Shown here: positions 5,744-14,403 of the stretch, piece after piece
How positions within the stretch are numbered: the stretch's first letter is position 1
Layout: each line of letters starts with the position of its first letter
DNA from: an uncultured Lysobacterales bacterium
Lineage (GTDB): Bacteria > Pseudomonadota > Gammaproteobacteria > Xanthomonadales > Xanthomonadaceae
Length of the DNA stretch: 46,279 nt
Reading direction: 5' to 3'
Assembly (NCBI GenBank): GCA_946886865.1
Contig: CAMPJI010000015.1
Location: 1 to 46,279 of the forward strand
Notes under the pieces: model-generated
Databases searched by the model: none
The model's input: the letters and a program-made list of their open reading frames with translations, nothing else
Told to the model about the DNA's origin: nothing
Program-made: the position numbers and the translations under genes

Positions 5744-8221
5744 ATGACCACCGAAGACACCGCCACGGCACGTGCCGAGGCACCTGCGTCCACCACCGCG
5801 GCACACGACGCCGACCCGACCCCGACCCCGACTGCAGTTGGCACCGACAGCTTCGCCCTGACGCCGCCCGCGACCGCCTCCAGCATGGCCGTGACCAAGC
5901 GCAATGGCAGCCGCGAGCCGGTCGACCTCAACAAGATCGTCCGTGCGATCACGCGTTGCAGCGACGGCCTGCATGCCATCGACCCGATGCGCGTGGCCAC
6001 CCGCACCATTTCCGGGCTCTACGACGGCGCGACCACGCGCGAACTCGACGAGCTGTCGATCCGCACCGCCGCGCTGCTCACCGCCGAAGAGCCCGAGTAC
6101 GGGCGGCTCGCCGCGCGCCTGCTGGCCGGCGTGATCGAGAAAGAGGTCGCGGGCATCGACATCAACGCGTTCTCGCAGTCGGTGCAGCGCGGCCACGACC
6201 TGGGCCTGGTCAACGGCCGGCTGCTGGGCTTCGTGCAGGCCAACGCGCGCAAGCTCAACGACGCCATCGACAACAGCCTCAACCAGCGCTTCGACTACTT
6301 CGGCCTGCGCACCCTGTACGACCGCTACCTGCTGCGCCACCCGAAGGCACGCACGGTGATCGAGACGCCGCAGCAGTTCTTCATGCGCGTGGCCTGCGCG
6401 CTGAGCGAGGACGTGTCCGACGCGCTGGCGCTCTACCGGCGCATGGCGCAGCTGGACTACATCCCGTCGTCGCCGACGCTGTTCAACGCCGGCACCACGC
6501 ACGAGCAACTGTCGTCGTGCTTCCTGCTGGACTCGCCCGAGGATTCGCTGGAGTCGATCTACGCGCGCTACATGGACGTGGCCAAGCTGAGCAAGTTCAG
6601 TGGGGGCATCGGCCTGAGCTACACCCGCATCCGCTCGCGTGGGTCGCTCATTCGCTCCACCAACGGCCTGAGCAATGGCATCGTGCCGTGGCTGAAGACG
6701 CTCGACGCGTCGGTGGCGGCGGTCAACCAGGGCGGCAAGCGCAAGGGCGCGGCCTGCGTCTACCTGGAGCCGTGGCACGCGGACGTCGAGGAGTTCCTCG
6801 AGCTGCGCGACAACACCGGCGACGAGGCGCGGCGCACGCACAACCTCAACCTGGCCAACTGGATCCCCGACGAATTCATGCGGCGGGTGGAAGCGGACGC
6901 GCCGTGGTCGCTGTTCGATCCCCACGCGGTGCCCGAGCTGACCGACCTGTTCGGCGAGGCCTTCGACCGGGCCTACGCTGCCGCTGAAGCGGCCGGGCTG
7001 GCGGTCAGGCAGGTCAAGGCGCGCGAGCTGTACGGCCGGATGATGCGCACGCTCGCGCAGACCGGAAACGGCTGGATGAACTTCAAGGACAAGGCGAACC
7101 GCGCCTGCAACCAGACCGCGCGCGCGGGCAACGTGGTGCACCTGTCCAACCTGTGCACGGAGATCCTGGAGGTCACCTCACGGGACGAGACCGCGGTCTG
7201 CAACCTGGGGTCGATCAACCTGGCGCACCACGTCGAGCTCTATCCGGAGGGGCCGGTGCATGGCGAGGCGGGCCGCTTCGACTTCGAGCGGCTGGCCGAG
7301 ACGGTGCGGCTGGCCGTGCGGCAGCTGGACCGCGTCATCGACCTGAACTTCTACCCCATCGACACCGCCCGCCGCGCCAACCTGAAGTGGCGCCCGGTGG
7401 GGCTGGGCACGATGGGCCTGCAGGACGTGTTCTTCAAACTGCGGTTGCCGTTCGACTCGGCGCCGGCGCGTGCGCTGTCGAAGAAGATCGCCGAAGAGAT
7501 CTACTTCCACGCGCTGTCGGCCTCCAACGAGCTTGCGCTGGAGCGCGGCCGCCACCCCGGGTTCGGGGACACCCGCGCCGCCCACGGTGAACTGCAGTTC
7601 GATGCCTGGGGCGTGGTGCCCGACGACACGGCTCGCTGGGATGCGCTGCGCGCGCGCATCGGCGAGCACGGGCTGCGCAACTCGCTGCTGGTGGCGATCG
7701 CCCCCACCGCGACCATCGCCTCGATCGCCGGCTGCTACGAGTGCACCGAGCCGCAGGTGTCGAACCTGTTCAAGCGCGAAACGCTGTCGGGCGATTTCAT
7801 CGTGGTCAACCGCTACCTCGTGGAGGAACTCAAGGCACTGGGCCTGTGGACGCCGGAGCTGCGCGACGCGATCAAGATGAGCGAGGGCTCGATCCAGGGG
7901 ATCGACGCCATTCCCGCCCCGCTGCGTGAGGTGTACCGCACCGCGTGGGAGCTGCCGATGCGCTCATTGATCGACATGGCCGCCGATCGCGGCGCGTTCA
8001 TCGACCAGAGCCAGTCGCTGAACCTCTTCATCGAAAGCCCCAGCATCGGGGCGCTGTCGTCGATGTACATGCATGCGTGGAAGCAGGGACTGAAGACCAC
8101 GTACTACCTGCGCTCCAGGCCGGCGACGCGCATCGCGAAGTCGACCGTGAGCGCGCCGACGCCGGCCGCCGCGGTCGCCTGCTCGCTGGAGAACCCGGAG
8201 AGCTGCGAGGCCTGCCAGTAG
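5744..8221 (+). CDS. nrdA: Class I ribonucleoside-diphosphate reductase, alpha subunit
   Basis: An 825-residue catalytic subunit that reduces ribonucleoside diphosphates to deoxyribonucleotides with the NrdB radical. An N-terminal ATP-cone (about residues 48-140, beginning VTKRNGSREPVDLNKI) suggests allosteric activity control. Active-site cysteines are at about 259 (SSCFLL), 471 (SNLCTE, with Asn469 and Glu473) and 486 (AVCNLGSINL). The CEAC pair at the C terminus would shuttle electrons from thioredoxin or glutaredoxin. The first 45 or so residues are a low-complexity Ala/Thr/Pro extension. The start at 5744 is chosen for the GGAG site seven bases upstream; ATG at 5726 is an alternative. 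Expression is predicted to be under NrdR and a B12 riboswitch. Confidence 0.95.
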   Translation: MTTEDTATARAEAPASTTAAHDADPTPTPTAVGTDSFALTPPATASSMAVTKRNGSREPVDLNKIVRAITRCSDGLHAIDPMRVATRTISGLYDGATTRELDELSIRTAALLTAEEPEYGRLAARLLAGVIEKEVAGIDINAFSQSVQRGHDLGLVNGRLLGFVQANARKLNDAIDNSLNQRFDYFGLRTLYDRYLLRHPKARTVIETPQQFFMRVACALSEDVSDALALYRRMAQLDYIPSSPTLFNAGTTHEQLSSCFLLDSPEDSLESIYARYMDVAKLSKFSGGIGLSYTRIRSRGSLIRSTNGLSNGIVPWLKTLDASVAAVNQGGKRKGAACVYLEPWHADVEEFLELRDNTGDEARRTHNLNLANWIPDEFMRRVEADAPWSLFDPHAVPELTDLFGEAFDRAYAAAEAAGLAVRQVKARELYGRMMRTLAQTGNGWMNFKDKANRACNQTARAGNVVHLSNLCTEILEVTSRDETAVCNLGSINLAHHVELYPEGPVHGEAGRFDFERLAETVRLAVRQLDRVIDLNFYPIDTARRANLKWRPVGLGTMGLQDVFFKLRLPFDSAPARALSKKIAEEIYFHALSASNELALERGRHPGFGDTRAAHGELQFDAWGVVPDDTARWDALRARIGEHGLRNSLLVAIAPTATIASIAGCYECTEPQVSNLFKRETLSGDFIVVNRYLVEELKALGLWTPELRDAIKMSEGSIQGIDAIPAPLREVYRTAWELPMRSLIDMAADRGAFIDQSQSLNLFIESPSIGALSSMYMHAWKQGLKTTYYLRSRPATRIAKSTVSAPTPAAAVACSLENPESCEACQ

Positions 8222-8228
8222 GCCACGC

Positions 8229-8358
8229 CCAACCCCTCTCCCGCCGGGCGAGGGGTTGGAGGAGCGGGTGCGGCGACGCGGCCTTGCCCTCGCACCACCC
8301 TCCACCTCTTCGCCGAACCCTCATCCGGCGCTTCGCGCCACCTTCTCCCGAGGGGAGA
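8229..8358. repeat. Intergenic palindromic repeat between nrdA and nrdB
   Basis: A perfect 10-bp stem (CCAACCCCTC with GAGGGGTTGG, 8229-8259) is followed by CCTCATCCGGCGCTTCGCGC and a CTTCTCCC...GGGGAGAAG inverted repeat (8342-8359). The composition is that of dispersed CCCTCATCC/CTTCTCCC intergenic repeats common in xanthomonads and other proteobacteria. It occupies nearly all of the nrdA-nrdB gap and could stabilise the upstream mRNA or reduce nrdB transcription. Confidence 0.6.
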
Positions 8359-8381
8359 AGAAACGACAACGGAGTCCCCGC

Positions 8382-9398
8382 GTGTCCCATCCAACACCCC
8401 ACCTGCTCGAGCCCGGCTTCGACCTCACCCTGCGCCCCATGCGCTACCCGCAGTTCTACGAGATGTACCGCGATGCGATCCGCAACACGTGGACCGTGGA
8501 GGAGGTCGACTTCTCGCTGGACGTCAACGATCTCAAGCACAAGCTCGGCCCCGCCGAGCGGCACCTGATCGAACGGCTGGTGGCGTTCTTCGCCACCGGC
8601 GATTCGATCGTCGCCAACAACCTCGTGCTCAACCTCTACTCGCATATCAATGCGCCCGAGGCGCGCATGTACCTGTCGCGCCAGCTGTACGAGGAGGCGC
8701 TGCACGTGCAGTTCTACCTGACACTGCTCGACACCTACCTGCCCGATCCGGCCGCGCGTGCAAAGGCCTTTGCCGCCATCGAGAACATTCCCTCGATCCG
8801 CGCCAAGGCGGACTTCTGCTTCCGCTGGATGGATTCGATCCAGTCGCTGCAGCGGATCGAGACACGCGATGAGCGGCGGCAGTTCCTGCTCAACCTGGTG
8901 TGCTTCGCCGCCTGCATCGAAGGCCTGTTCTTCTTCGCCGCCTTCGCCTACGTCTACTACCTGCGCTCGCGCGGGCTGCTGCACGGGCTGGCGTCCGGCA
9001 CCAACTGGGTGTTCCGCGACGAAAGCGGGCACATGGCCTTCGCCTTCGAGGTGATCGCCACGGTGCGCAAGGAAGAGCCGGCGCTGTTCGACGACGCGTT
9101 GCGCGGCGAAGTGGTGCAGATGCTGGCCGAAGCGGTGGAATGCGAAATGGCCTTCGCGCAGGACGTGCTGTCGGGGGGCGTGGTCGGGCTGTCGCTCAAG
9201 GACATGCGCCAGTACCTGGAGTACTGCGCCGACCAGCGGCTGGCCCAGCTGGGCATGTCGCGACACTTCGGTGCCACCAATCCGTTCGGCTTCATGGACC
9301 TGCAGGACGTCCAGGAGGTCACCAACTTCTTCGAGCGCCGGGTGTCGGCCTACCAGGTCGGCGTGCAGGGGGACGTGGCGTTCGACGCGGTGTTCTGA
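8382..9398 (+). CDS. nrdB: Class I ribonucleoside-diphosphate reductase, beta subunit
   Basis: A 338-residue ferritin-like subunit that holds the diiron-tyrosyl radical cofactor. All expected ligands are present with family spacing: Asp74, Glu105, His108 (EALH), Glu180 (CIEGLFF), Glu214 and His217 (RDESGH). The radical tyrosine is Tyr112, seven residues after Glu105 as in the E. coli enzyme. The start is a GTG at 8382, preceded by GGAG seven bases away. The open frame runs 42 codons further upstream into the intergenic repeat, but that part has no family similarity. It is 160 bases downstream of nrdA and presumably shares its transcript. Convergent gap lies beyond, across a repeat array and terminator. 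Confidence 0.95.
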   Translation: MSHPTPHLLEPGFDLTLRPMRYPQFYEMYRDAIRNTWTVEEVDFSLDVNDLKHKLGPAERHLIERLVAFFATGDSIVANNLVLNLYSHINAPEARMYLSRQLYEEALHVQFYLTLLDTYLPDPAARAKAFAAIENIPSIRAKADFCFRWMDSIQSLQRIETRDERRQFLLNLVCFAACIEGLFFFAAFAYVYYLRSRGLLHGLASGTNWVFRDESGHMAFAFEVIATVRKEEPALFDDALRGEVVQMLAEAVECEMAFAQDVLSGGVVGLSLKDMRQYLEYCADQRLAQLGMSRHFGATNPFGFMDLQDVQEVTNFFERRVSAYQVGVQGDVAFDAVF

Positions 9399-9432
9399 GG
9401 CGGCGCGAATGGGTAGCAGATCGGCTGCACCT

Positions 9433-9584
9433 GTAGGAGCGGCTTCAGCCGCGATCGAAAATCGGCCTTCCCTGGCAGGAGCGACATGTCGCGAATCGCC
9501 GGAATTCGAAGTTGCGCGGTCGCGACTGACGTCGCCCCAACCGCGGTGTGGGCTTCGTGCGATCGCGGCTGAAGCCGCTCCTGG
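9433..9584. repeat. Compound palindromic repeat array 4 (A-B-B'-A')
   Basis: Unit A at 9433-9457, a slightly degenerate unit B at 9475-9494, inverted B at 9519-9538 and inverted A at 9561-9584. It sits between the convergent nrdB and gap genes. It is the last array of this type in the window. Confidence 0.83.
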
Positions 9585-9601
9585 AGAAGTTACGTGACCA
9601 C

Positions 9602-9635
9602 AAAGAAAAGCCCCGCGATTGCGGGGCTCTTCTTT
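9602..9635. terminator. Bidirectional intrinsic terminator between gap and nrdB
   Basis: A 15-bp stem with one mismatch (AAAGAAAAGCCCCGC with GCGGGGCTCTTCTTT) closes a GATT loop. It lies 22 bases past the gap stop and is usable from both directions. Confidence 0.85.
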
Positions 9636-9656
9636 CACGGGGTCCGGCGCGCCGGC

Positions 9657-10694
<1,038 letters not shown>

Positions 10695-10696
10695 CT

Positions 10697-10702
10697 ATTT
10701 TA
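10697..10702 (-). promoter_or_regulatory. -10 element (TAAAAT) upstream of gap
   Basis: TAAAAT on the minus strand, 38 bases before the gap start, in an otherwise very GC-rich gap. No clear -35 is visible. Confidence 0.4.
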
Positions 10703-10747
10703 GCGCCCCCCGGGGCCGCCCGCTGGCCCCGTTGATGGAACACCTGG

Positions 10748-11560
10748 ATGCCGCGCACGGCCCTCCGCCTTTTCCTCGCCCTCGCACTGGCCCTGTGCAC
10801 CCTGCCCGCCGCGGCCTGGGGGCCGCTGGGGCATCGGCTGGTCGCGGCGCTGGCATGGGACGAGCTCGACCCGGCCGCCCGCGCGGAGATCACGTCACTG
10901 CTGGCCGGCGAACCCGACCCCACGCTGCCGGGCATCGCCACCTGGGCCGACGAGCTGCGCGCCAACGACCCGGACCTGGGCCGGCGCAGTGCGCCGTGGC
11001 ACTACGTCAACCTGGGCGAGATGGGCTGCGAGTACGACGCGGCGCTGGCCTGCAAGGGCGGCAACTGCGTGGTCGAGGCGATCCGCGCACAGACTGCAAT
11101 CCTCGGCGACCGTTCGCGCCCGCGTTCCGAGCGGCTGCAGGCGCTGAAGTTCGTCGTGCACTTCGTGGGCGACATCCACCAGCCGATGCACGCCGGCAAC
11201 GCGGCCGACCGCGGCGGCAATGACGTGCAGGTCAACTGGCCCGACGGCAGCCCGGACGGCAAGGGCGGCAACCTGCACTCGCTGTGGGACAGCGGCCTGT
11301 TCAATACCGCCGGCCTCAGCGAGTCCGCCTGGCTGGCGCGGCTTCGAGGGATGGAACTGGCCGTCCCCGTCGAGGCAGAGCCGGCGCAATGGGCGGAGCA
11401 GTCCTGCGCCGTCGCGACGGCCAGCGGGGTCTACCCGCCCCGCTCCAAGCTGGGGACCGACTACCTGCAGGCGTGGCGTCCCGTGGCCGAGGCCCAGGTG
11501 CGCAGGGGCGGCAGCCGCCTGGCGATGCGGCTCAACGCCACGCTGGGCGCGGGCCACTGA
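10748..11560 (+). CDS. Secreted S1/P1-type nuclease
   Basis: A 270-residue protein with a signal peptide (residues 1-23, cleaved after AAA) so that mature Trp24 becomes the N terminus, as S1/P1 nucleases need for zinc binding. Putative trinuclear zinc ligands are Trp24, His29 (WGPLGH), Asp68 (TWADE), His85 (WHYVN), His138, Asp142 and His148 (HFVGDIHQPMH), His177 and Asp181 (NLHSLWD). Cysteine pairs at about 94/102 and 107 could form disulfides. Enzymes of this family cleave single-stranded DNA and RNA and release 3'-phosphate from nucleotides, here presumably in the periplasm or outside the cell for nutrient scavenging. Confidence 0.93.
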   Translation: MPRTALRLFLALALALCTLPAAAWGPLGHRLVAALAWDELDPAARAEITSLLAGEPDPTLPGIATWADELRANDPDLGRRSAPWHYVNLGEMGCEYDAALACKGGNCVVEAIRAQTAILGDRSRPRSERLQALKFVVHFVGDIHQPMHAGNAADRGGNDVQVNWPDGSPDGKGGNLHSLWDSGLFNTAGLSESAWLARLRGMELAVPVEAEPAQWAEQSCAVATASGVYPPRSKLGTDYLQAWRPVAEAQVRRGGSRLAMRLNATLGAGH

Positions 11561-11581
11561 CGCCCCCGCTTTAGCGGCGCC

Positions 11582-12193
11582 TCACTCGGCCGCGGGCAGG
11601 CCCAGCAGCTCGCGCACCCGGGGCTCCAGACCGGTCAGGCCCGCGGCGCGGCCCAGTGCGAGCGCGTCCTCCGGCGCCACGCCGTCATGCGCGACGGCAG
11701 CCAGTGCCATCAGCGCACCGACCCGGTTGCCCGATGCGCAGTGCACCAGCACCGGCCCGTCCACCGCCTGCATCGCGCGCCACAGTGCGGTGGCCTTGGC
11801 CGTCGTGATGTCGCCGGCACCGGCGACGGGGATCTGGGTGTAGCGCAGTCCGGAAGCCGCCACCTCCGCGGCCACGTCGCGCCCCTCCAGCTCTGCCTCG
11901 GGGCGCAGGTTGATCACGGCCTGCACGCCGTCGGCCGCGAGCCGTGGCCACGCCGATGGGTCCGGTTGGCCGGACGTGAGCACACCCGGGCGGGGCATGC
12001 GCAGGCCGGGGATGGGGTCGTTCGACATGGGGGTGTCCTGGAGTGGGGCGGGAACGGAGGCCGACGCGGTGGCCGGATGCGGCGGCGCAGTGACGGGGTT
12101 GGCGGCGCAGGCGGCCAGTCCAAGGGCAAGGGCAAGGGCAAGGGCAAGGACGAGTGCACCGGATGCCGGGTGCGTGGCGTGAGAGCGGTTCAT
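11582..12193 (-). CDS. DUF442 phosphatase-like (beta-lactamase hydrolase-like) lipoprotein
   Basis: A 203-residue protein. Residues 56-203 form a DUF442 / tyrosine-phosphatase-like domain with the active-site loop HCASGNR, a CX4R form as in the DUF442 half of Blh proteins, and upstream GLRMPRPGVLTSGQP and VINLRPEAE motifs. Residues 1-30 look like a lipoprotein signal with lipobox LAAC, so the domain may be periplasmic. A second start at 12028 (MSNDPIPG) has its own AGGA site and would give a 148-residue cytoplasmic protein. Its start overlaps the bigR stop (ATGA), so the two are translationally coupled. In Blh proteins of Xylella and Agrobacterium this domain is fused to the persulfide dioxygenase; here it is separate and divergent. 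Role in persulfide metabolism is inferred. Confidence 0.8.
   Translation of the reverse strand: MNRSHATHPASGALVLALALALALGLAACAANPVTAPPHPATASASVPAPLQDTPMSNDPIPGLRMPRPGVLTSGQPDPSAWPRLAADGVQAVINLRPEAELEGRDVAAEVAASGLRYTQIPVAGAGDITTAKATALWRAMQAVDGPVLVHCASGNRVGALMALAAVAHDGVAPEDALALGRAAGLTGLEPRVRELLGLPAAE
12121..12149. repeat. Hexanucleotide tandem repeat (CAAGGG, about 4.8 copies)
   Basis: CAAGGG repeats four times perfectly plus five bases of a fifth copy. On the coding (minus) strand it encodes the alternating Leu-Ala core of the DUF442 lipoprotein signal peptide. Each unit adds two residues and keeps the frame. Confidence 0.85.
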
Positions 12194-12537
12194 GTCGACG
12201 CCTCGCAGTAGATGCCGTGCAGGGTCTGCATCACGCGCAGGGCCGGGCCGTCCAGCAGCGAATAGAAGACCTGCTGTCCCTGCCGACGCGTCGCCACGAG
12301 GCCGGCCTCGCGCAACACCGCCAGGTGCTGCGACAGGGCCGACTGCGACAACGCAGTGCCGTCGAGCAGCTGCCCGACCGACAGCTCGCCGCCGACCAGC
12401 CGGCACAACACCATCAGGCGCTGTTCGTTGGCGAGCGAACGCAGCAGGGCCGCCGCCTCGCCGGCATGGCGTTGCATTTCATCAGGGTCGGGCAAGTCGA
12501 TCACGGACGGCGGCGGGACTGGCTTCGGGCTTGGCAT
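12190..12537 (-). CDS. bigR: ArsR-family sulfide/persulfide-responsive repressor, BigR-like
   Basis: A 115-residue winged-helix repressor. The helix-turn-helix covers about residues 53-80 (LSVGQLLDGTALSQSALSQHL). Cys45 (VLCRL) and Cys111 (GIYCEA) sit where BigR/SqrR-type regulators carry the two redox cysteines that form a disulfide or polysulfide bridge and release DNA. The start at 12537 is chosen because upstream candidates lie inside or before the promoter; for instance ATG at 12567 overlaps the -10 box. No strong ribosome binding site is seen. A palindromic operator between this gene and the divergent persulfide dioxygenase fits autoregulation plus control of the detoxification operon. 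Confidence 0.85.
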   Translation of the reverse strand: MPSPKPVPPPSVIDLPDPDEMQRHAGEAAALLRSLANEQRLMVLCRLVGGELSVGQLLDGTALSQSALSQHLAVLREAGLVATRRQGQQVFYSLLDGPALRVMQTLHGIYCEAST

Positions 12538-12565
12538 GGCACGCACTGCGAGGGGCGATGTGGGC

Positions 12566-12593
12566 ATTATAGTAGTACTTGCTAATTTAGCAA
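12566..12593 (-). promoter_or_regulatory. Promoter of bigR
   Basis: On the minus strand TTGCTA (12588-12593) and a perfect TATAAT (12566-12571) are 16 bases apart. Transcription would start near 12559, about 22 bases before the gene. Confidence 0.7.
12579..12593. promoter_or_regulatory. Palindromic operator, probable BigR site
   Basis: TTGCTAATTTAGCAA is a perfect 7-1-7 inverted repeat in an AT-rich island. Its two arms are the -35 boxes of both divergent promoters, so one bound repressor dimer would shut off both directions. Confidence 0.75.
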
Positions 12594-12606
12594 TACCTGA
12601 TACATT
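12579..12606 (+). promoter_or_regulatory. Promoter of the persulfide dioxygenase operon
   Basis: A -35 TTGCTA (12579-12584) and a -10 TACATT (12601-12606) are 16 bases apart, mirroring the bigR promoter. The start of transcription would be about 22 bases before the dioxygenase ATG. Confidence 0.6.
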
Positions 12607-12634
12607 ACGCGCATCAGCGGACAGGAGCCCGACC

Positions 12635-13498
12635 ATGCAACCCGTCGTCCACCCCTTTTTCCACCACGACAGCAACACCTGGACCTATGTCGTCGTCGAA
12701 CCCCAGGGCAAGACGGCCGCCATTGTCGATCCGGTGCTGGACTTCGACCCCAAGGCCGGGCGCACCTCGACCGCGTCGGCCGGGCAGGTGCTGGCGTTCG
12801 TCAACGCACACGCGCTGGACGTGCAGTGGGTCCTGGAAACCCACGCCCACGCCGACCACCTGAGCGCCGGACACTGGCTGAAAGAGCAGCTGCCGCACGC
12901 GAAGCTGGCCATCGGCGACGGCATCCGCACGGTGCAGAAGACCTTCCGCCCGATCTTCAACCTGGGCGAGCACTTCCCCGTCGACGGCTCGCAGTTCGAC
13001 CACCTGTTCGCGCCGGACGAGGCGTTCCGCATCGGCGCGCTCGAAGGCCGGGTGATCCCGGTGCCCGGTCATACGAACGATTCCAACGCGTTCCTCATCG
13101 GCGATGCGTTGTTCACCGGCGACTCGCTGTTCATGCCTGATGGCGGCACCGCGCGCTGCGACTTCCCCGGCGGCGATGCGGCCACGCTCTACCGCTCGAT
13201 CCAGACGCTGTTCGAGTTGCCCGAAGACACCCGGGTGTTCGTCTGCCACGACTACGGCCCGGGCGGACGCGAGGTCGCTTGCGAAACCACTATCGGCGAA
13301 CAGAAGCGCAGCAACATCCACGTGCACGAGGGCACGACGCTGGAGCAATTCGTGCAGATGCGCGAGACCCGCGACGCCTCGCTCGCCATGCCGACGCTGA
13401 TCCTGCCCGCGGTGCAGACCAACATCCGCGCCGGTGAGCTGCCCGAGCCGGAGAGCAACGGCGTGCGCTACCTCAAGCTCCCCCTCAACCAGTTCTGA
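12635..13498 (+). CDS. MBL-fold persulfide dioxygenase (Blh/ETHE1 type)
   Basis: A 287-residue metallo-beta-lactamase-fold enzyme. The family oxidises glutathione persulfide to sulfite and glutathione with a mononuclear iron. THAHADH lies at residues 69-75; the ETHE1-type iron ligands would be His70, the His of PVPGHTND and the Asp of FTGDSLF. An AGGAG site precedes the ATG at 12635; the open frame extends much further upstream but through the operator. It begins a four-gene run with two YeeE/YedE halves and a TauE permease, the set found in BigR regulons. Sulfite made here could be exported by the TauE product. Confidence 0.92.
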   Translation: MQPVVHPFFHHDSNTWTYVVVEPQGKTAAIVDPVLDFDPKAGRTSTASAGQVLAFVNAHALDVQWVLETHAHADHLSAGHWLKEQLPHAKLAIGDGIRTVQKTFRPIFNLGEHFPVDGSQFDHLFAPDEAFRIGALEGRVIPVPGHTNDSNAFLIGDALFTGDSLFMPDGGTARCDFPGGDAATLYRSIQTLFELPEDTRVFVCHDYGPGGREVACETTIGEQKRSNIHVHEGTTLEQFVQMRETRDASLAMPTLILPAVQTNIRAGELPEPESNGVRYLKLPLNQF

Positions 13499-13516
13499 CT
13501 CTGCACGGACCCGAAC

Positions 13517-13942
13517 ATGCCCACTGAATTCACTCCCTGGACCGCGCTGGCCGGCGGCGCACTGATCGGCCTGGCGGCCACGGTGCTGCTGGCCTCGCTC
13601 GGTCGTATCGCCGGCATCAGCGGCCTGTTCAACGGTGCGCTGGAACAGCGCGGCGACCGCGCGTGGCGTGTCGCGTTCCTGGTCGGGCTGGTCGCCGCGG
13701 CCGGCGTGTGGTTCGCCGTGGCCGGGGTGCAGCCGCGCACCGGATTCCCGCTGCCGTGGCTGCTGGCCGGCGGCCTGCTGGTCGGCTTCGGCACCCGGTT
13801 GGGCAGCGGCTGCACCAGCGGCCACGGCATCTGCGGACTGGCGCGGTTGTCGCCGCGCTCGATGGTGGCCGTGGCGCTGTTCATGGCGGCCGGCTTCGCC
13901 ACCGTGTACGTGCTGCGCCACGCGCTGGGGGTGATGGCATGA
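13517..13942 (+). CDS. YeeE/YedE family membrane protein, first half
   Basis: A 141-residue membrane protein with about four hydrophobic segments and the YeeE/YedE signature GSGCTSGHGICGLARLS (about residues 96-112), whose cysteines act in sulfur-compound transport in characterised YeeE. It lies 18 bases after the persulfide dioxygenase and overlaps the next gene by ATGA, so the two halves are probably made together and assemble as one transporter. Substrate (thiosulfate, sulfide or another sulfur species) is inferred from family and context. Confidence 0.88.
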   Translation: MPTEFTPWTALAGGALIGLAATVLLASLGRIAGISGLFNGALEQRGDRAWRVAFLVGLVAAAGVWFAVAGVQPRTGFPLPWLLAGGLLVGFGTRLGSGCTSGHGICGLARLSPRSMVAVALFMAAGFATVYVLRHALGVMA

Positions 13943-14358
13943 GCACGCATCGCGTGGTGTGGGCGATGCTGGCGGGCGCGCTGTTCGGCCTGGGCCTGGC
14001 GGTGTCGGGCATGACCGACCCCGACAAGGTGCTGAACTTCCTGGACATCGCCGGACGATGGGATCCATCGCTCGCGCTGGTCATGGGCGGCGCACTGGCC
14101 GTCGCCGTGCCCGGCTTCGCGTGGGTGCGGCGACGCGGCGTCGCATTCACCGGCGGCGCCATCCCGCCCGCGCCCGCCCCGCGATTCGACAGAAGGCTGC
14201 TGGTCGGCAGCGGCCTGTTCGGCGTTGGCTGGGGCATCGCCGGCTATTGCCCGGGCCCGGCGCTGGCCAACCTCGCGCACAGTGCGCTCGAGCCGGCGCT
14301 GTTCGTGCTGGCGCTGCTGGCGGGGTCGCAGATCGCCCGGGTGTTCGAGGCACGCTGA
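13939..14358 (+). CDS. YeeE/YedE-like (DUF6691-type) membrane protein, second half
   Basis: A 139-residue membrane protein with a second set of transmembrane segments and the motifs LGLAVSGMTDPDKVLNFLD near the N terminus and GWGIAGYCPGPALANL near residues 105-120, which holds one conserved cysteine. It starts inside the stop codon of the preceding gene (ATGA), a sign of translational coupling. In BigR-type loci this half is regularly paired with the preceding YeeE half; together they match one full-length YeeE/YedE transporter. Confidence 0.87.
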   Translation: MSTHRVVWAMLAGALFGLGLAVSGMTDPDKVLNFLDIAGRWDPSLALVMGGALAVAVPGFAWVRRRGVAFTGGAIPPAPAPRFDRRLLVGSGLFGVGWGIAGYCPGPALANLAHSALEPALFVLALLAGSQIARVFEAR

Positions 14359-14403
14359 TCCCGCCGCCTCGCGCGGCGGCGGACGCGTCCGTACCATGAC
14401 CGG

